A DNA stretch of 64,000 bases. Source: Angiostrongylus vasorum. Its lineage: Eukaryota; Nematoda; Chromadorea; Rhabditida; Metastrongylidae. The notes under the pieces are model-generated. The model had not been told where the DNA came from and ran no database searches. It saw only the letters and a list, made by a program, of their open reading frames with translations. Made by a program: the position numbers and the translations under genes. This document shows positions 42,065-53,507 of the stretch, in pieces (position 1 is the stretch's first letter; each line of letters begins with the position of its first letter). The stretch is taken from assembly GCA_018806985.1 (NCBI GenBank), contig JADANN010000461.1:1674001-1738000 (forward strand), read 5' to 3'.

Positions 42065-44441
42065 TCTGAAGAAGCTACCAGCAACAGGATTCTTCAAACC
42101 GTACTGCTTGGCAAATTGCGTGGTGTTGAAACTGAAAGAATGGTTTAAAAAAAGAAAATGTTTGTGACACAATCTATCGAATTATCAATGGATGCTGTCT
42201 TGGTTGTTTATTTTGGCAGCGGAATAGATGGTATCGTTTTGAGTAAGCTATTGAGACAAGAAGACCATCTCCAGCACAGTTAATGAGGATGGGACGATGC
42301 TCTACACTTGAATTCAGAATCATCACTTAACTAAACCTATAAAGGTACTTTGAGAGAGGTTGGTTGGCTAACTACTGGCCTAAAGCTTAAAAAATAACGG
42401 GTTTCATATCTTTTTCTTTGACATAGTGCTATTTCGTATCTCCTGGACCAGTGAAGTGCATTTGGTAACTGTGGCTGGCAACAAAATCGAAAGGAAATTG
42501 TACTGGTGCCGCTAAAGTTATTCAACTACTAGCAGAAATACAGCTTGTACAAGTGATACAGACCGCGGTTGCAGTACAACTATGGTGTAGGAGTAATTAT
42601 TTTGGTGTCAATCAAAAATACGCACAAAACTTACTTTGCTCTTGATTCCATCACTGCTATTGAAAGAGGCTTCGGTTGTTTGAAGACCAATAGATAATAT
42701 CTATGGAAACCTGAAGTAAAGACGAATTCTCCTAAGTGGCTAAAGACGTCATGTTATTTAGAACGAAATTTGAGCATTTGTTGGGCGCAACGTACATTCA
42801 ATTAGGGTGTGTCAAGCTCTGTGATTAGGTATGCGTTAGAATACACAGGTGATCGTTGGTTGGTTCGCTCACGCACCACCGACTCATCAAGGCTTCCAAC
42901 CCCATAGGGTAGAAGAATTGGTGGAAGATATGTCTGGGAGGATATCAGCAGTGATTTGATAGATCGGTGGCCCCGCCGCAAGTTGTCATATAGGACAAAT
43001 ATGCACTCAATCATATGCACGATGCTCTGAATTTACCCTGAATGCACGAAGCATCGCTAAGCTATTGCAGAATGCCAGACGTTCTAACGCTTCTTTTGAG
43101 AAAAAACGCAATATCGTACCTGTTCCTTCAGGTGGGACCAGGTCCAATATAGGAAGCAACCGTTTTACCACAACTTATTTCATTTCCGCGAACATTCACT
43201 ACCAACCAGTGCAAATAATCACGTAGATTTGGATTGGCTGTTGACGGTGCGTCAGGATCTGAAGTGAATTTAGGGAAAAGTGAAGAAAAAGTTGAGGAAA
43301 TGAAAAAAATCGGTTGACATATGGTGATAGATGGAGACGATATGTATTCTCTCATTGGCAAGCCAACCTACGAAGGAATGTATGCTGGTTGGGTGTGCTG
43401 ATGTTAAAATAAACTCTGTTCTTGAAATATGGCGGAATGACAGTTTAACTCATTCGCTTAATCAATTTATCGCCTTTTCAGCGTTTTTGTTAGCGCTTTT
43501 TTACTTGTTATCTAGTAACTATGACGAATTCCAAAGCATTCTGTAGCTGTGAATGCTAAATATTTTTGAAAACCTATCATACTTTTGTCGTTTGCCTTGA
43601 AGTTTTCAGATTGGCTTCGAGATGAATTGATTTGAACTAAGTTCTCAAAAGTATTAAACTTTAGAGAAAGAGATCTTGTGATTATCAATGAAGTCTTTTC
43701 AAGTCCTTCCAATAGTTCACCGCCTCATCGCTGCTGGGAGGTGTCCTGGATGTTGGGATGCGATGTACAGCGCGGGGGAATTTATCCCTTCGGCAGGGTA
43801 TCCTAAGCAAAGAAGGAGTTTCGATCAGGAAGCCTAGCTAGGAGTAGACCAATAACAGGATCCATAGCCGTCGTGGTACCAAACTAGTCGCATCGTGCCA
43901 AATCGCCCTCTGATCCCAAAAAGGGCTGCGACTCCCTGTGGTGGTGAGGAATCACAATGGCTAAACCAGTAAATCTCCGGAGAAATGGAGACTCTACTGA
44001 GGGCTCGCACTATCAGTGAAGGGGGGCCCATCCAAGTATCCGTGCAAGTAAGTCTTTTTAAGTGCTCTTTTACAAGCATTCGGACCTTGCTGTTTAGAAA
44101 GGACATCTCATTAAAAGATATTTCAAACATCATTTGAGCCAATTTAAAGTGAACTTGAGGAAGGAGTCGAGAACGGTGCCCTTGCAGTATTATCGTTTTA
44201 TCTTCTATCTCAAATTTTTTTTACGTGTAATTTTTCTCAGGGAATCTCTTTACGAATTTTCTTAGAAGATGAGTTTGCTGAGGCCATTTTTAAAGTCTTG
44301 CGCTTAATAAGTTAATGGAAAGGACCATTTTGATGACTTACCGATCATCATAACAGTGTACAATGAAGATCGAGATGCTTTCCACTTCAGTGTCGGTTGT
44401 GAAGATGTAGCCGATGTGCTCAATGTATTTCCAAATCGCAC
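42065..44441 (-). CDS. Phosphatidylethanolamine-binding protein (PEBP/RKIP family), partial, frameshifted
   Basis: Four - strand exons with matching phases encode the PEBP fold, a small ligand-binding protein family that includes Raf kinase inhibitor protein. Exons are 44342-44441 (VRFGNT, then LKWKASRSSLYTVMMI), 43120-43258 (DPDAPSTANPNLRDYLHWLV and ISCGKTVASYIGPGP), 42635-42710 (GFHRYYLLVFKQPKP) and 42065-42131 (QFAKQYGLKNPVAGSFFR). The DPDAPS, HWLV and GPGP motifs line the conserved ligand pocket. Exon 43120-43258 is 139 nt, one more than phase allows: an extra base near 43133-43136 produces TGA directly after GPGPT. It may be an assembly error or a real break. The first and last exons were not found. 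Three repeats (R1, R1, R3) lie in or beside its introns. It is divergently placed relative to the kinases. Confidence 0.85.
42820..43060 (+). mobile_element. R1 SINE, diverged, in PEBP intron
   Basis: 'GTCTGGGAGGATATCAGCAG' and the downstream R1 body are recognisable, and the head is poorly preserved. Confidence 0.75.
43707..44045 (+). mobile_element. R3 repeat in PEBP intron
   Basis: It runs from 'GTTCACCGCCTCATCGCTGC' to 'CCCATCCAAGTATCCGTG', antisense to the PEBP gene. Confidence 0.9.
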
Positions 44442-45414
44442 CTGAATCAGATGTTTGAGAAAATAATATTAAACCATAGTCCTAAAGAAGGGACGGTTGA
44501 CAAAGAGATAAAGGTTATTGAGCATCCAGTTTTCATGTCCGGCTGGATTATTGGCTGGTCCGCCTTTGATACAGGGTTTAGCAGCATAGTAATTGTCAAC
44601 ACAGAGTTATTTTTGCTGCTTACGAATGTTGTTTTTCCGTGGAATTATGAGTTAACGTTGCTAAGATGTTTACGCATTGTCACCACCTAGTTATTCAGGT
44701 TTAATAAATTGAAGTAACCGTTGCTGTATTTCTGCTAGATTACTTCCATGATAGAAAGACTCCTGACGCAGATTGATTAGTTTTAGAACGACTTGCTCTT
44801 CTAAATGTCCCACTCTATTCCCATGGCGTTCATATTACACTCTATGTTTGCTTAGTTGATACATGATGCCTACTACCGTATCTTATTCTTTCACCCCAGA
44901 AAAACGCTATCGGGAGTTCGATGGCAGACTCGAAGAACAAAGGAAAATTTCAAGGGAAGGAAATCGGCTGAATAAGCAATATTCGTCAACATTTGCTGTT
45001 CGAACTATGTGACGAGTAGTATGCCAACGTAATGGAATATCTTGATTAGCTAATCACCTTTTTAATGAGTGTAATCACCCTAGGGTGTTTTCAGTCTTGC
45101 GAACAGCCCTTTCCGGATTTTCTTTTGCAACTCCTTAATCTTATATAGGATGTGTTTTAAAAAGAGATCTTGTGAAGCGCCGAATTTAGAAAATTTTGAT
45201 CTTTCTGTAGAAATGCTGTGTGATATAGAGACGGTATAAACAAAAGGGTGCTGTTTGGTGTTCCTTGTGAAAAGAGTCAATTTAGGTTTCATAGTTTAGT
45301 AAAACAAATTTTAGACGTATCCGACCATCGCAGACTACCTAAAACCACTAGATGAACTATAAATTTGCTAGGCGATAAAATTCAGATAACGTAAAATCTA
45401 GAGGGTAAATAAAG
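44442..45414. other. Upstream of PEBP exons, first exon unresolved
   Basis: The missing PEBP start exon should lie on the - strand here. A - strand frame with an ATG near 44.59 kb is open but shows no PEBP similarity, so I do not assign it. No repeats were identified. Confidence 0.4.
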
Positions 45415-45680
45415 TTCTCGTGTTCATCAATCCTTGAGGGATGCACCATGCATTCGACCTCACTAAGTATCGTTTGGAGCTGATTAAACGCATATCTGGC
45501 CTTTACAATGACTCGCTGTGGCTACCGATGTGTCGAGCCAGTGTTGCTATCGTCCCAGACAAGTCTGGCACCAATATGTCGACCCCGGAGGGGTGGAGGG
45601 CTTGGTGGGCCATGGGCGCGGAGGCCGATTCCATGTGTGTATTGTAGGGCGCCTCCAACAACTACGCCACACGCGCCTTA
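45415..45680 (-). mobile_element. R1 SINE, reverse
   Basis: It runs from 'GTTCATCAATCCTTGAGGGA' to 'GCCACACGCGCC', full-length except for a weak tail. Confidence 0.9.
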
Positions 45681-45697
45681 ACGTAAAATTTAGGGAG

Positions 45698-45808
45698 ACA
45701 ATGCACTCACCACCACACCATGCGGATCCATCTTTTCGCATGTCAGCTAGTTCTATCGATCAGTGCCATCAGCAATTACCCGTCAGCGGGATTGACCTGG
45801 TTAGCCCA
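45698..45808 (-). mobile_element. R2 SINE, left arm of inverted pair
   Basis: The reversed R2 5' part (head and leader 'AATTACCCGTCAGCGGGATT') faces a forward copy 27 bp away. Confidence 0.85.
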
Positions 45809-45834
45809 AATCAGCAATGAACTTAGTTAACTAG

Positions 45835-46050
45835 TTAGCATGACAGACATGCGAAACGGACGACCCGCATGGTGTGGTGGTGAAAGTGTTAGTCCCCGGA
45901 AAGGGTAATAGCGCGTTCGTTCCTTACTGCAAACAACTGCGGTCTGGAGTTTTGCAAATATCTCAGCATCATCGCATTTGTGTCACACATAACACCCTGC
46001 CATGAAAAAATTATATAGGCAGTAAATAAAAAATTTAACGTTGTAAAGTT
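45835..46050 (+). mobile_element. R2 SINE, right arm of inverted pair
   Basis: A forward R2 copy with the 'CGCATGGTGTGGTGGTGAAA' head and the 'AGGCAGTAAATAAAAAATTT' tail. Confidence 0.9.
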
Positions 46051-46944
46051 ATTCGTTTTCAAAAAATACGCTGGATTTTGTTCTCGAGAAAAACGCGGGT
46101 AATTGTTACATTGTACAGCACATGAAGAATTCACCTTAGCATTCCGTCCATAGGTCGCTTTTAAAGGCATCGTTCCGGACTTAATGTAACCCAGTTGATC
46201 AGAGCGAGAAGAAATGCTAAAACCTTTTTCGTTACTTCGACTTAATGGTCCTTATGTCGAAAATGAAGGAAAATCGCACCGTTGAGACAGCACTAGCAGG
46301 AGAGGGAGAGCAAGGTACACGTAACCCATCCTGAAATGCTAAAAATTTCTTTCCAAACAAAGCAAACACTGAAACGTCTGGAGTATGAACGAGGCGAGGC
46401 GGCCTAAATAGTCGACATCCTATGACTTGTTAAAGTTTACTGCTGTAAAATCGTAAACAGAAAGGAAAACTTGAATGGTTATTATCTGCGCATTGCGATT
46501 GAATCGAAATGATGTCAAGGTTTAAGAGAACATTACGATTTTTTGTACTTAGTGACCGAATTCGGTTAAACGATGAGATCGATCATTTTCTGGAACGGCT
46601 GTTGGCTGAATACACTGTGGTTAAACTCGAAAACATCATTGGCTGAATCGCTCTACGTTACTAGCATTATGCGACAGTAAAATCACAAGGTAAACTAACT
46701 GCGCGATTGCCGTACAATGCAAAAACGTGTACGTGTAAGTAACGAGCGCAAATGCAGAACATTCTCGTCTTGTGTTCGTCACCGCATTGAAAAACACAGT
46801 ATCGTGAAGCAGCCAAAAGGAAATGTTTGGAAAAAGATGGACGAGCTAGGTAAAAATATCGCTTGGAACGAAAGCTGTGGTCGGATCTGATCCCGCTTCT
46901 ACCACTATTTTTATCCTCTTTTTTCCCAAGAGAATAATTTAGCT
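46051..46944. other. No feature recognised
   Basis: Open frames are short. Text near 46.74-46.90 kb weakly recalls a transposase DNA-binding segment but contains stops, and I could not support an assignment. Confidence 0.4.
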
Positions 46945-47255
46945 CGTTTTATCTATATGACCCGACATCAAATATCTTACGGATCCTAGCATTTCTTTCA
47001 TTCGATTCGTCGTTCCCATCTATCATCCGCGAAGCAGATCGGATTTCGTTTGGGTTCGGTGATTGGTACTTGATGATTACTTCTTCAAGAACGTCGTTCA
47101 ATGCTGGTCCAGTTGATTCTACGCTGGAATTCTGCGATAGCCAGATTGTATGTTCTAGGCCTTCACCACGATAGCAGTACGCGGCTTTTGTGAATCGCAA
47201 GGAGCTTCACTAGCTGTGTTTGGGATTCTTCCAGAACGTTGGTGGATCCTGTGGT
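46945..47255 (-). mobile_element. R4 repeat, reverse
   Basis: The reverse strand contains GACGAATCGAATGARAGAAR, GGATCCGTA and GATGTCGGGTCATAT blocks matching 9745-10020. A neighbouring 83-codon open frame on the - strand is therefore repeat-derived. Confidence 0.75.
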
Positions 47256-48460
47256 GACGAAGATTTTTCCCGAAACCGACCAGTACTAACTGGCCGATAG
47301 AGGAGCCTCAGAGGTGTGGTTTGAGGGCACACTATGTTATAACTAACAATTGTAGTTGCTGCGTCCTAACATTACTAGATAAGAAACAAGGAGTTTAATA
47401 AATATTACAGTATGTGAAGTTGAAGGTTATTTTCATCGTACCTTAACTCTTCTATCAAATTCCCGTACTCATTACCCTTTTTTTTGTTTTAATTGTTCAA
47501 TCCCGGAAATGCTGGATTATAAGCTCAATGGCCACGAAGTCCAGTTCTGAGTTTTGGTCTCAAAAATCTTTGAACGAGACCTGTTGGTTTGCATTCATTT
47601 GTTCGTTAAAGAAAGACAAAAAATAAACTAAGCAAATACAGCACTCCAATACAACGGATATCAGTAAATGGTGATTTAGTGATAATAAATTTCAGGACAA
47701 GGTTTATTTTTTTAATGTTAGATCCTTTTAAGGCTGGCGAAGATTTGAAAACCTTTTTTAATTTTAGCGAGAGACAAAATAGATGTGGTATTGCTTGGGC
47801 TAAATTTGTGATGATGTTGGTTGTGGTGAGCGTGAGAAAATAGGACGGCAAAAGGTTTGTCTATGTCGGTGAACTGCTAGATATTTTATAGTAACAGCGA
47901 ACAATAGAAAAGTCAAAGGTCAATAGTCAAATGCCCGCTTTAAGCGGATAGTATTGGAACTGTTTGCTTTCCGTTTCATCAGACGAGTGGGCGATTCCAT
48001 TGTTCGCTATGTGAGATACAGGGCATCATCTGAAATCACAAAGAAATGGTCGCCATTCGAAAGTTCAATCGGAATCATAGCCGGTTTATTTCCATTTCCT
48101 TGTTGCGCCCTCACTGAGATGCCTGACCAAACATGGGAAAGCAAACGACATGAGGCGAAATACTCGTAACATTAACCAATCTAGATGGAAGTTACCTCTA
48201 ATGACATCCACGCGATCTCTCCTGGTTTCATTTTTCCCACTAGCAATCCTCTAATTGATCTGAAGAGTTAGATTGGTCTAGTGTGTATATGAAGTTTATG
48301 TATGTTAATGAAGCTCATGCGTTGCAATGAAGAAGTTCATTAATAAAGTGATTCAGATGTCAAAAAATGTACTATCATTGTATTATGAGATATTGTAGAG
48401 CTAACAAAATACCGACTGCTGTAGGCTGGATTATCCGTTTAAAAAAATAATAATCAACGG
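47256..48460. other. No gene recognised
   Basis: A + strand frame at 47954-48169 and a - strand frame at 47606-47851 lack recognisable domains. AT-rich. Confidence 0.5.
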
Positions 48461-48770
48461 ATAATCATATCAACAACAACCGCCCTGTATTAAAGAGCGT
48501 CGCCGGGTGCAATCGGCTCATTCGAGATGCTCAACTGAGAAAGGTTCGGTTCGATGCGAGACGAAGATGCGAAATCGAGAAGTGTAACAAATGTGGACCA
48601 TCGACAAGTACCGTCGGCTCCGGTGAAAACGAAGACGTCGAAACGTCAGTCGAATAAACATCTCTAACAACCTCGCGTAAGCTCAGCGATATAGAGAGAC
48701 ATGCTGACTATTGTAGTACCGAGGTTGAATGACGGTCAGTTTCAAAATGATTGTCTTATAATGGACTGAA
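48460..48770 (+). mobile_element. Penelope-like terminal fragment
   Basis: Similar to the outer arm at 12945-13172: shared 'TGGACCATCGAC' and CGAAGACGTCGAAACGTCAG, then TCGAATAAAC. The CTGANGA half of the hammerhead is lost, while GAAAC-GTC-AG is kept. Confidence 0.7.
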
Positions 48771-49099
48771 TTCCTAAACCATGATGGCTCTTTCTTCTCA
48801 TAATCTTTTCAATACAATATCATTCTTCAAACGCTTGCAAACTATGAGCAGCGTTTGATCGTGGAGTGAGCTGGTGCTGTTGAATTCAATTCAGCTATAT
48901 TTCGCCTTCCGTGACAACTTGTATTAGCAGCTTCTATTCTATGACGAACCAGCTCTCTATCGCGATTCGTACTCACTTCTGGATTTAAGCAGTTTATTTT
49001 GTGTACCGCTTTTAAGACGACTCAAACTAGCAAGTTTAAATGACCTCATAAGTTAAAATAACTAGCACTTTCCAAAATGCTCCACTATCAGAAACCCTT
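48771..49099. other. No feature recognised
   Basis: Nothing identifiable beyond short open frames. Confidence 0.4.
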
Positions 49100-49492
49100 G
49101 ATACTTGATACTTGAACCGCCCGTTCCCACCAGTTGTGCGGGCTCCAGCATAATCACCATCTTTCAGAGATTTGCCGGTTAAGCCATTGTGGTTCCCTGG
49201 AATCCCGAGGACAGCCTGGCCAAAGTCTGCCCCAGGTCGTCACCACGACAGGCAGTAGCAGCCCTTGTGGATCAGAGGGGATTTAGCACCATGCGACTTT
49301 GATACCAAGACCGTGTTGAATCCTGGTATTGGTTTACTCTTAGCTAGGCTTCCTGATGGAAACGCCGGACTTCTTCTTTGCTTGGGAGACCCTGCCGGGA
49401 GGACGAATCCTCTCGCTGTACATCGCAGTCCGACATCCAGGAACACCTCCCAGCCACGATGAGGCGGTAAACCGTTGGGAAGGTGGTCCGGA
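49100..49492 (-). mobile_element. R3 repeat, full-length reverse
   Basis: It begins with a short tandem tail (TTGATACTTGATACTTG) and ends 'GATGAGGCGGTAAACCGTTG'. Confidence 0.93.
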
Positions 49493-50075
49493 GTACGGTG
49501 GTGTGCAAAGTAACACGCATTGTTGTTGAAAGAATGCGTTAATTGCGTAGTGTGGTCCTCAACCTACCAGAAATCCACAAGATTTTAAGAAAGATCTGGA
49601 CTCATTGAGTTTCCCTGCAGGCACAAGTTTTGACAAGAAATCCACTGGTATTTCTTTTACCATAACATATTCCTCCCTTCGATAGGCAGTAGGGTGAATG
49701 GGTGAATGAATGGGTGGAGTTCATGAATAAAAAACACAACATGGTGAAATAATCCTAAATTCTTTAATCTGTTTTTCTATTTTGTATTCTACATTTGAAC
49801 TATATGGAATACGAAAAACAGACAGAATGTAGAAAATGAGATGCAAAACCGTATGTAATAAATGGTGGGACACATTTCAATAACAATAACACGACTGAGC
49901 AGCATCTCTCCAGTGAAAACAACATTTACGGCAACTACATAGACAAAAATGCCAGCCAGTAGGGAAAATTCTTCCTGCCCACCTTTGTTTTCATTAGCGA
50001 ATGATTGCGTTCGTTTTTCAGTTTTCGCTGATGTCTTAGATAAATTTTGAAGAGGTTTTTTCAGCAAAAAAAAGT
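49493..50075. other. No feature recognised
   Basis: A - strand open frame of 92 codons (49789-50067) has a hydrophobic C-terminal half but no known domain. Confidence 0.4.
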
Positions 50076-50360
50076 GCGCGTATAGCGTAGTGGTTAGAGC
50101 CTCCCTGCAATACTCATGGAATCGATCCCCACGCCCAAGCCTACCAAGCTCTCCATCTTTCCGGGGGTAGGCAAATTGGTACCAGATTGCTCTGGGAGGA
50201 TAGCAGCATTGGCTCGATACATCGGTGGACCACCGTGTATCATTGTAAAGGACAGATATTCATTCAGTCACCTGCAACGATGCTTAGTGAAGTCGAATGC
50301 ATGGCGCACCCTTCAGGGGATTGATCAACGCCGAGAGCTTTATCCTTTTATTTTTCAAAA
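50076..50360 (+). mobile_element. R1 tRNA-derived SINE
   Basis: A box 'TAGCGTAGTGGTTAGAG', B box 'GGAATCGATCCCC', full body and a TTTATCC tail. The head is the most tRNA-like of the set. Confidence 0.92.
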
Positions 50361-51095
50361 GAGAATCAATTTTACAATCGTCAAGCGTAAATGCTTGATT
50401 TTCCGCTGTTCATTGTTCACAGTGTCTGTTGTAAGGTATCCTTTTTTTTTCCTCATTGTATGATCGAGTGGAATAAAAATAATAATGTTTATGCACCAAA
50501 TGTTTCACAGATGAATGAGTGCCGAGCCGATACAAGGCCCATTCGTTGTTGTGAAGATCTGAGAAGTGTGTTCTATGTTTATTAGTTAGAAGTTGACGAC
50601 ATTTCAATAGTAAAGGCTCCAGATGAAAGAGTTTGTTTGGATGAAAAGTCACTCCCATTCCTGACTAGTGAAGAGTTAGTAAGTCTCAATGAAATCGTGT
50701 TTTTCATTCATTGTGACACTCTGTCAGCGTATTTGTAGCTCATTCATACATAAGTTATCACCACAGTATAAAATAAACCCACCAATTTGAAACATTACTA
50801 GATTTGCAGAAGAACGTAGACTTGACTCTTTTCTGGTAGGAATTTTCTAGAAATCAAAAATCATAACAAAAAAATAAGAAGGTTTAGTTCAGTTAGCAAA
50901 GCATAATATTTAAGCGAAAGTATAATAAAGAACGAAGAAAACGGAGGGAATAAGAGAATTTCCAAACCTTCATGTTGGGCTTTTCCTCCTACTTTTGTCT
51001 AGATGGCCATTATGTCAAAATTCAGCAAGTTAATAGCAAGACGAATGAAGAAGCGAATAAGCGATAATATTAGTTTCTGCACAGTATTGTGCCTC
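50361..51095. other. No gene recognised
   Basis: AT-rich sequence with short open frames only. Confidence 0.5.
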
Positions 51096-51485
51096 CCACT
51101 AACGGTTTAGCGCCTCATCGTGCCTGGGAGGTGTTCCTGGATGTCGAGTTGCGATTTACTGTGGGTGATTCATCACCCCAGCAGGGTCCCAAAGGTGAGA
51201 AGGAGTTTGGCGTTTTCATCAGAAATCCCAGCTAAGAGCAAACCAATACCAGGATCCAACACCGTCCTGGTATCAAACTAGTCTCATGGTGGCAAATCTC
51301 CCTCTGATCCTCAAAGGTGACGGCTGCCTGTGGTGGCGAAGATCTGGGACGGATTTTGACTAGGCTGACCTCGGGACTTCAGGAAACCGCAATGGTTAAA
51401 CCAGCAAAACTCCGAAAAAAATGGGGGAAAAATTAAACTGGAATCCTCACATCTGGTGAAGATGGGCCAACCAAGTATCCAAGTA
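51096..51485 (+). mobile_element. R3 repeat, full-length
   Basis: It runs from 'GGTTTAGCGCCTCATCG' to 'CCAACCAAGTATCCAAGTAA', just before the Penelope-like element. Confidence 0.93.
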
Positions 51486-51582
51486 AGTACACAGGGTTGT
51501 GTAGTAAAAATGTCTCTGATGAAGTAGTCTTAGTTCCCAGGATCGACTTTCTATTAACTTCGGCATTGGAATATGAATGCGT

Positions 51583-51747
51583 CGTTTTCTTGTTCAGCAA
51601 TCGCGAGGTTGTTAAACAGCATACATTTACTTCCATAGAAAAACACAATACAATACAACAGTAGCTGACGTTTCGGCAGTATCGCCTTCTTCAGAGCCTG
51701 GAAGGGTATACTGACATACAATTTACTAGGCCAAACGCTTCAATGAC
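51583..51747 (-). repeat. Penelope-like inverted terminal repeat, left
   Basis: The reverse complement of 52875-53040 with very few differences. It contains the hammerhead-like motif on the - strand at 51659-51699. Confidence 0.93.
51659..51699 (-). ncRNA. Minimal hammerhead ribozyme motif (left)
   Basis: On the - strand this is the same 42-nt motif as at 52922-52963: CTGAAGA, a GGC/GCC stem, GAAAC, GTC, with flanking GCT/AGC and CAG/CTG pairing. Minimal hammerheads in both terminal repeats are known for Penelope-like elements. Activity is untested. Confidence 0.7.
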
Positions 51748-51894
51748 ACTTACAAAAAGACGAAAAACTCTATGGTAATTACATGGTCAACAGCTTCTCG
51801 AAAAAAACTCACCGCTTTTTTACGTGCCTTCCCATGAGGAAGATTAGAACAGCTGATTATGGTCGCATAAGGTTGATGACTGCACCATCCCACA

Positions 51895-52230
51895 TCAGAA
51901 ATTGATGCGAACATACGGGGTCAGGTCGCGTATGACCTCTGGGCATTCATCCCTGCTATTCATTGTAGGGTTTTTGGCATTTATCCAAAAAGCCTCAAGA
52001 AGTTTTCGCGCTGGTGTTCTAGTCTCCTGCGCAAGGATATTGACTTTTACTTCAAAATCGTCCCCGCTGTGCTTTTGTATCCTATGCGTGCCTAGTGGGG
52101 TACTTTGTCTTAGTTTTCGTTTGCCATCTAGGTGTTCTTTTATACGGATACACAAAGGCCTGCCCGTTTCGCCAATATATTCATCTCCGCAATTATTACA
52201 AGAGATCAGGTATATCGTACCTGAGCTCAT
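51895..52230 (-). pseudogene. GIY-YIG endonuclease domain of Penelope-like element
   Basis: 111 codons without a stop. GIY-YIG core residues appear as IYLISC and EYIGETGRPLCIRIKEH, with a downstream HSGDDF and a LLEAFWINAKNPTMN end. The cysteine-rich linker before it (NCVICPLWQGR) lies in another frame, so this is the tail of a broken polyprotein. Confidence 0.88.
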
Positions 52231-52340
52231 GCAATCACCGTCCCTGCCATAAGGGGCAGATTACGCAATTTGTTGTTTCGCATAGACGGTCATACAGGCG
52301 GTTACGAACTAACTGACGACGTAGAGTAGCCGGTGGTATT

Positions 52341-52880
52341 TCAACTATCGCTACCGATTCCTCTAGACCTGCCCTTCTTAAAGCATCGTTTAATCGCTAC
52401 GCTTACTTCATCGCTAATAAAGGGCAGCATAAACGGGACTTTCTTTTGGCCAAGTGTTTCGCTTGGGCGCGTCGCTCTCCTTCTAAACTTATCTCGTGGG
52501 GTTACTATTTCGTAGCCATTGGAGATGGCTATTTGCCGAGCCAAGTCGCGCGATTCTTCCTTTAGTTCCCCGGTTGTGCACACAGAGGTGGCTGTTCGAA
52601 ACATGTTTCTCACAATCGCCCTCTTTGTGTGTGAAGGGTGGGAAGAAAGGAAGTGAACGAGGATGTTCTTGTTACTTGGCTTTCGGTACCACTTTGTCAG
52701 GTAACCGCTACTTGATAGGCTTATTTGGACGTTTAAAAACGGAAGCCAGTCTTTTCTCGGTTTCTCCCGGGTGAACTTAATGTACTCAGACTGCTCGTTC
52801 AATAATTCAAAGCATTTGTCCATCTCCTCCTGCGTAGAAGATGACAAAACAATCATCTACATATCTGCAGTAGAGTCATT
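52341..52880 (-). pseudogene. Reverse transcriptase C-terminal part of Penelope-like element
   Basis: It starts within the RT palm (YVDD at about 52.84-52.86 kb), followed by a frameshift and then 150 codons with the Penelope-type thumb motif WYRKPSNKN and SSHPSHTKRAIVRNMFRTA. Fingers and upstream palm are absent, as in 5'-truncated copies. Confidence 0.85.
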
Positions 52881-53040
52881 GAAGCGTTTGGCCTAGTAAA
52901 TTGTATGTCAGTATACCCTTCCAGGCTCTGAAGAAGGCGATACTGCCGAAACGTCAGCTACTGTTGTATTGTATTGTGTTTTTCTATGGAAGTAAATGTA
53001 TGCTGTTTAACAACCTCGCGATTGCTGAACAAGAAAACGA
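52875..53040 (+). repeat. Penelope-like inverted terminal repeat, right
   Basis: 166 bp, ending 'GATTGCTGAACAAGAAAACG'. Related, more diverged arms occur at 12640-12945. Confidence 0.93.
52922..52963 (+). ncRNA. Minimal hammerhead ribozyme motif (right)
   Basis: The core is CTGAAGA (52928-52934), stem II GGC/GCC around a GATACT loop, GAAAC (52948-52952) and the cleavage triplet GTC (52953-52955). Stem I forms by GCT/AGC and CAG/CTG with a small internal loop. Stem III is a single C-G pair, the hallmark of Penelope-type minimal hammerheads thought to act as dimers. Confidence 0.72.
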
Positions 53041-53395
53041 AGTAGTCTTCATTCTTAAGTGACGGGACTATAATTTTCATAACTAGTTTTGCACAACAGT
53101 CATTAACTACTAAGGTCATAGCCGTTTATTTACATTCTTTGGTCTATGTCAGCCATCATTTTGATTGCCAAAGAACATGTTTCGGCTTGTTCTCTGGTTC
53201 AAGGGCACCTGTCATTGAGCATCACATGAGATCGCAGTTTTAAATAGCAGTGAGAAAAACTGCTCACGTGTATTTATATTGTTAAAAACAGCTGTGATCG
53301 TTCCTGAGCATTTTGTCTATTTATGTAAACTCTCAGACAGAAGTATTCAATGAAAGAATGGGTAATAAAGAAGAGAAAACGAAGAAATATCTTCT

Positions 53396-53460
53396 ATGAA
53401 GCTGAGATATTTGCAAAACTCTGGACCGCAGGTGCCTATGGTGGGGAACGAACGCGCGAA
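53396..53460 (-). mobile_element. R2 SINE fragment
   Basis: 'GAAGCTGAGATATTTGCAAA' plus 'GGTGGGGAACGAACGCGCG' matches the middle of R2 on the reverse strand. Confidence 0.8.
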
Positions 53461-53507
53461 ATATCTTATTCAAAACATAAATACGGAAAACTCAATGGCC
53501 AGATACT

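Larger units (their letters stand above)
51583..53040 (-). mobile_element. Penelope-like retroelement with inverted terminal repeats
   Basis: About 165-bp inverted terminal repeats (51583-51747 and 52875-53040) enclose a - strand coding remnant. It begins at the RT catalytic YVDD region (YCRYVDDCFVI), shifts frame, then reads EEMDKCFELLNEQSEYIKFT and YRKPSNKNILVHFLSSHPSH (52341-52856). It ends with a GIY-YIG endonuclease (IYLISCNNCGDEYIGETGRP, 51895-52230), the domain pairing that defines Penelope-like elements. At least three frameshifts make it inactive, and the N-terminal RT is missing. Each terminal repeat carries a hammerhead-like motif. Confidence 0.9.

Noticed and set aside
46949..47200. 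83-residue - strand protein
   Set aside because: The frame lies within an R4 repeat; the same sequence recurs non-coding at 1-160, 9745-10020 and 62330-62640.
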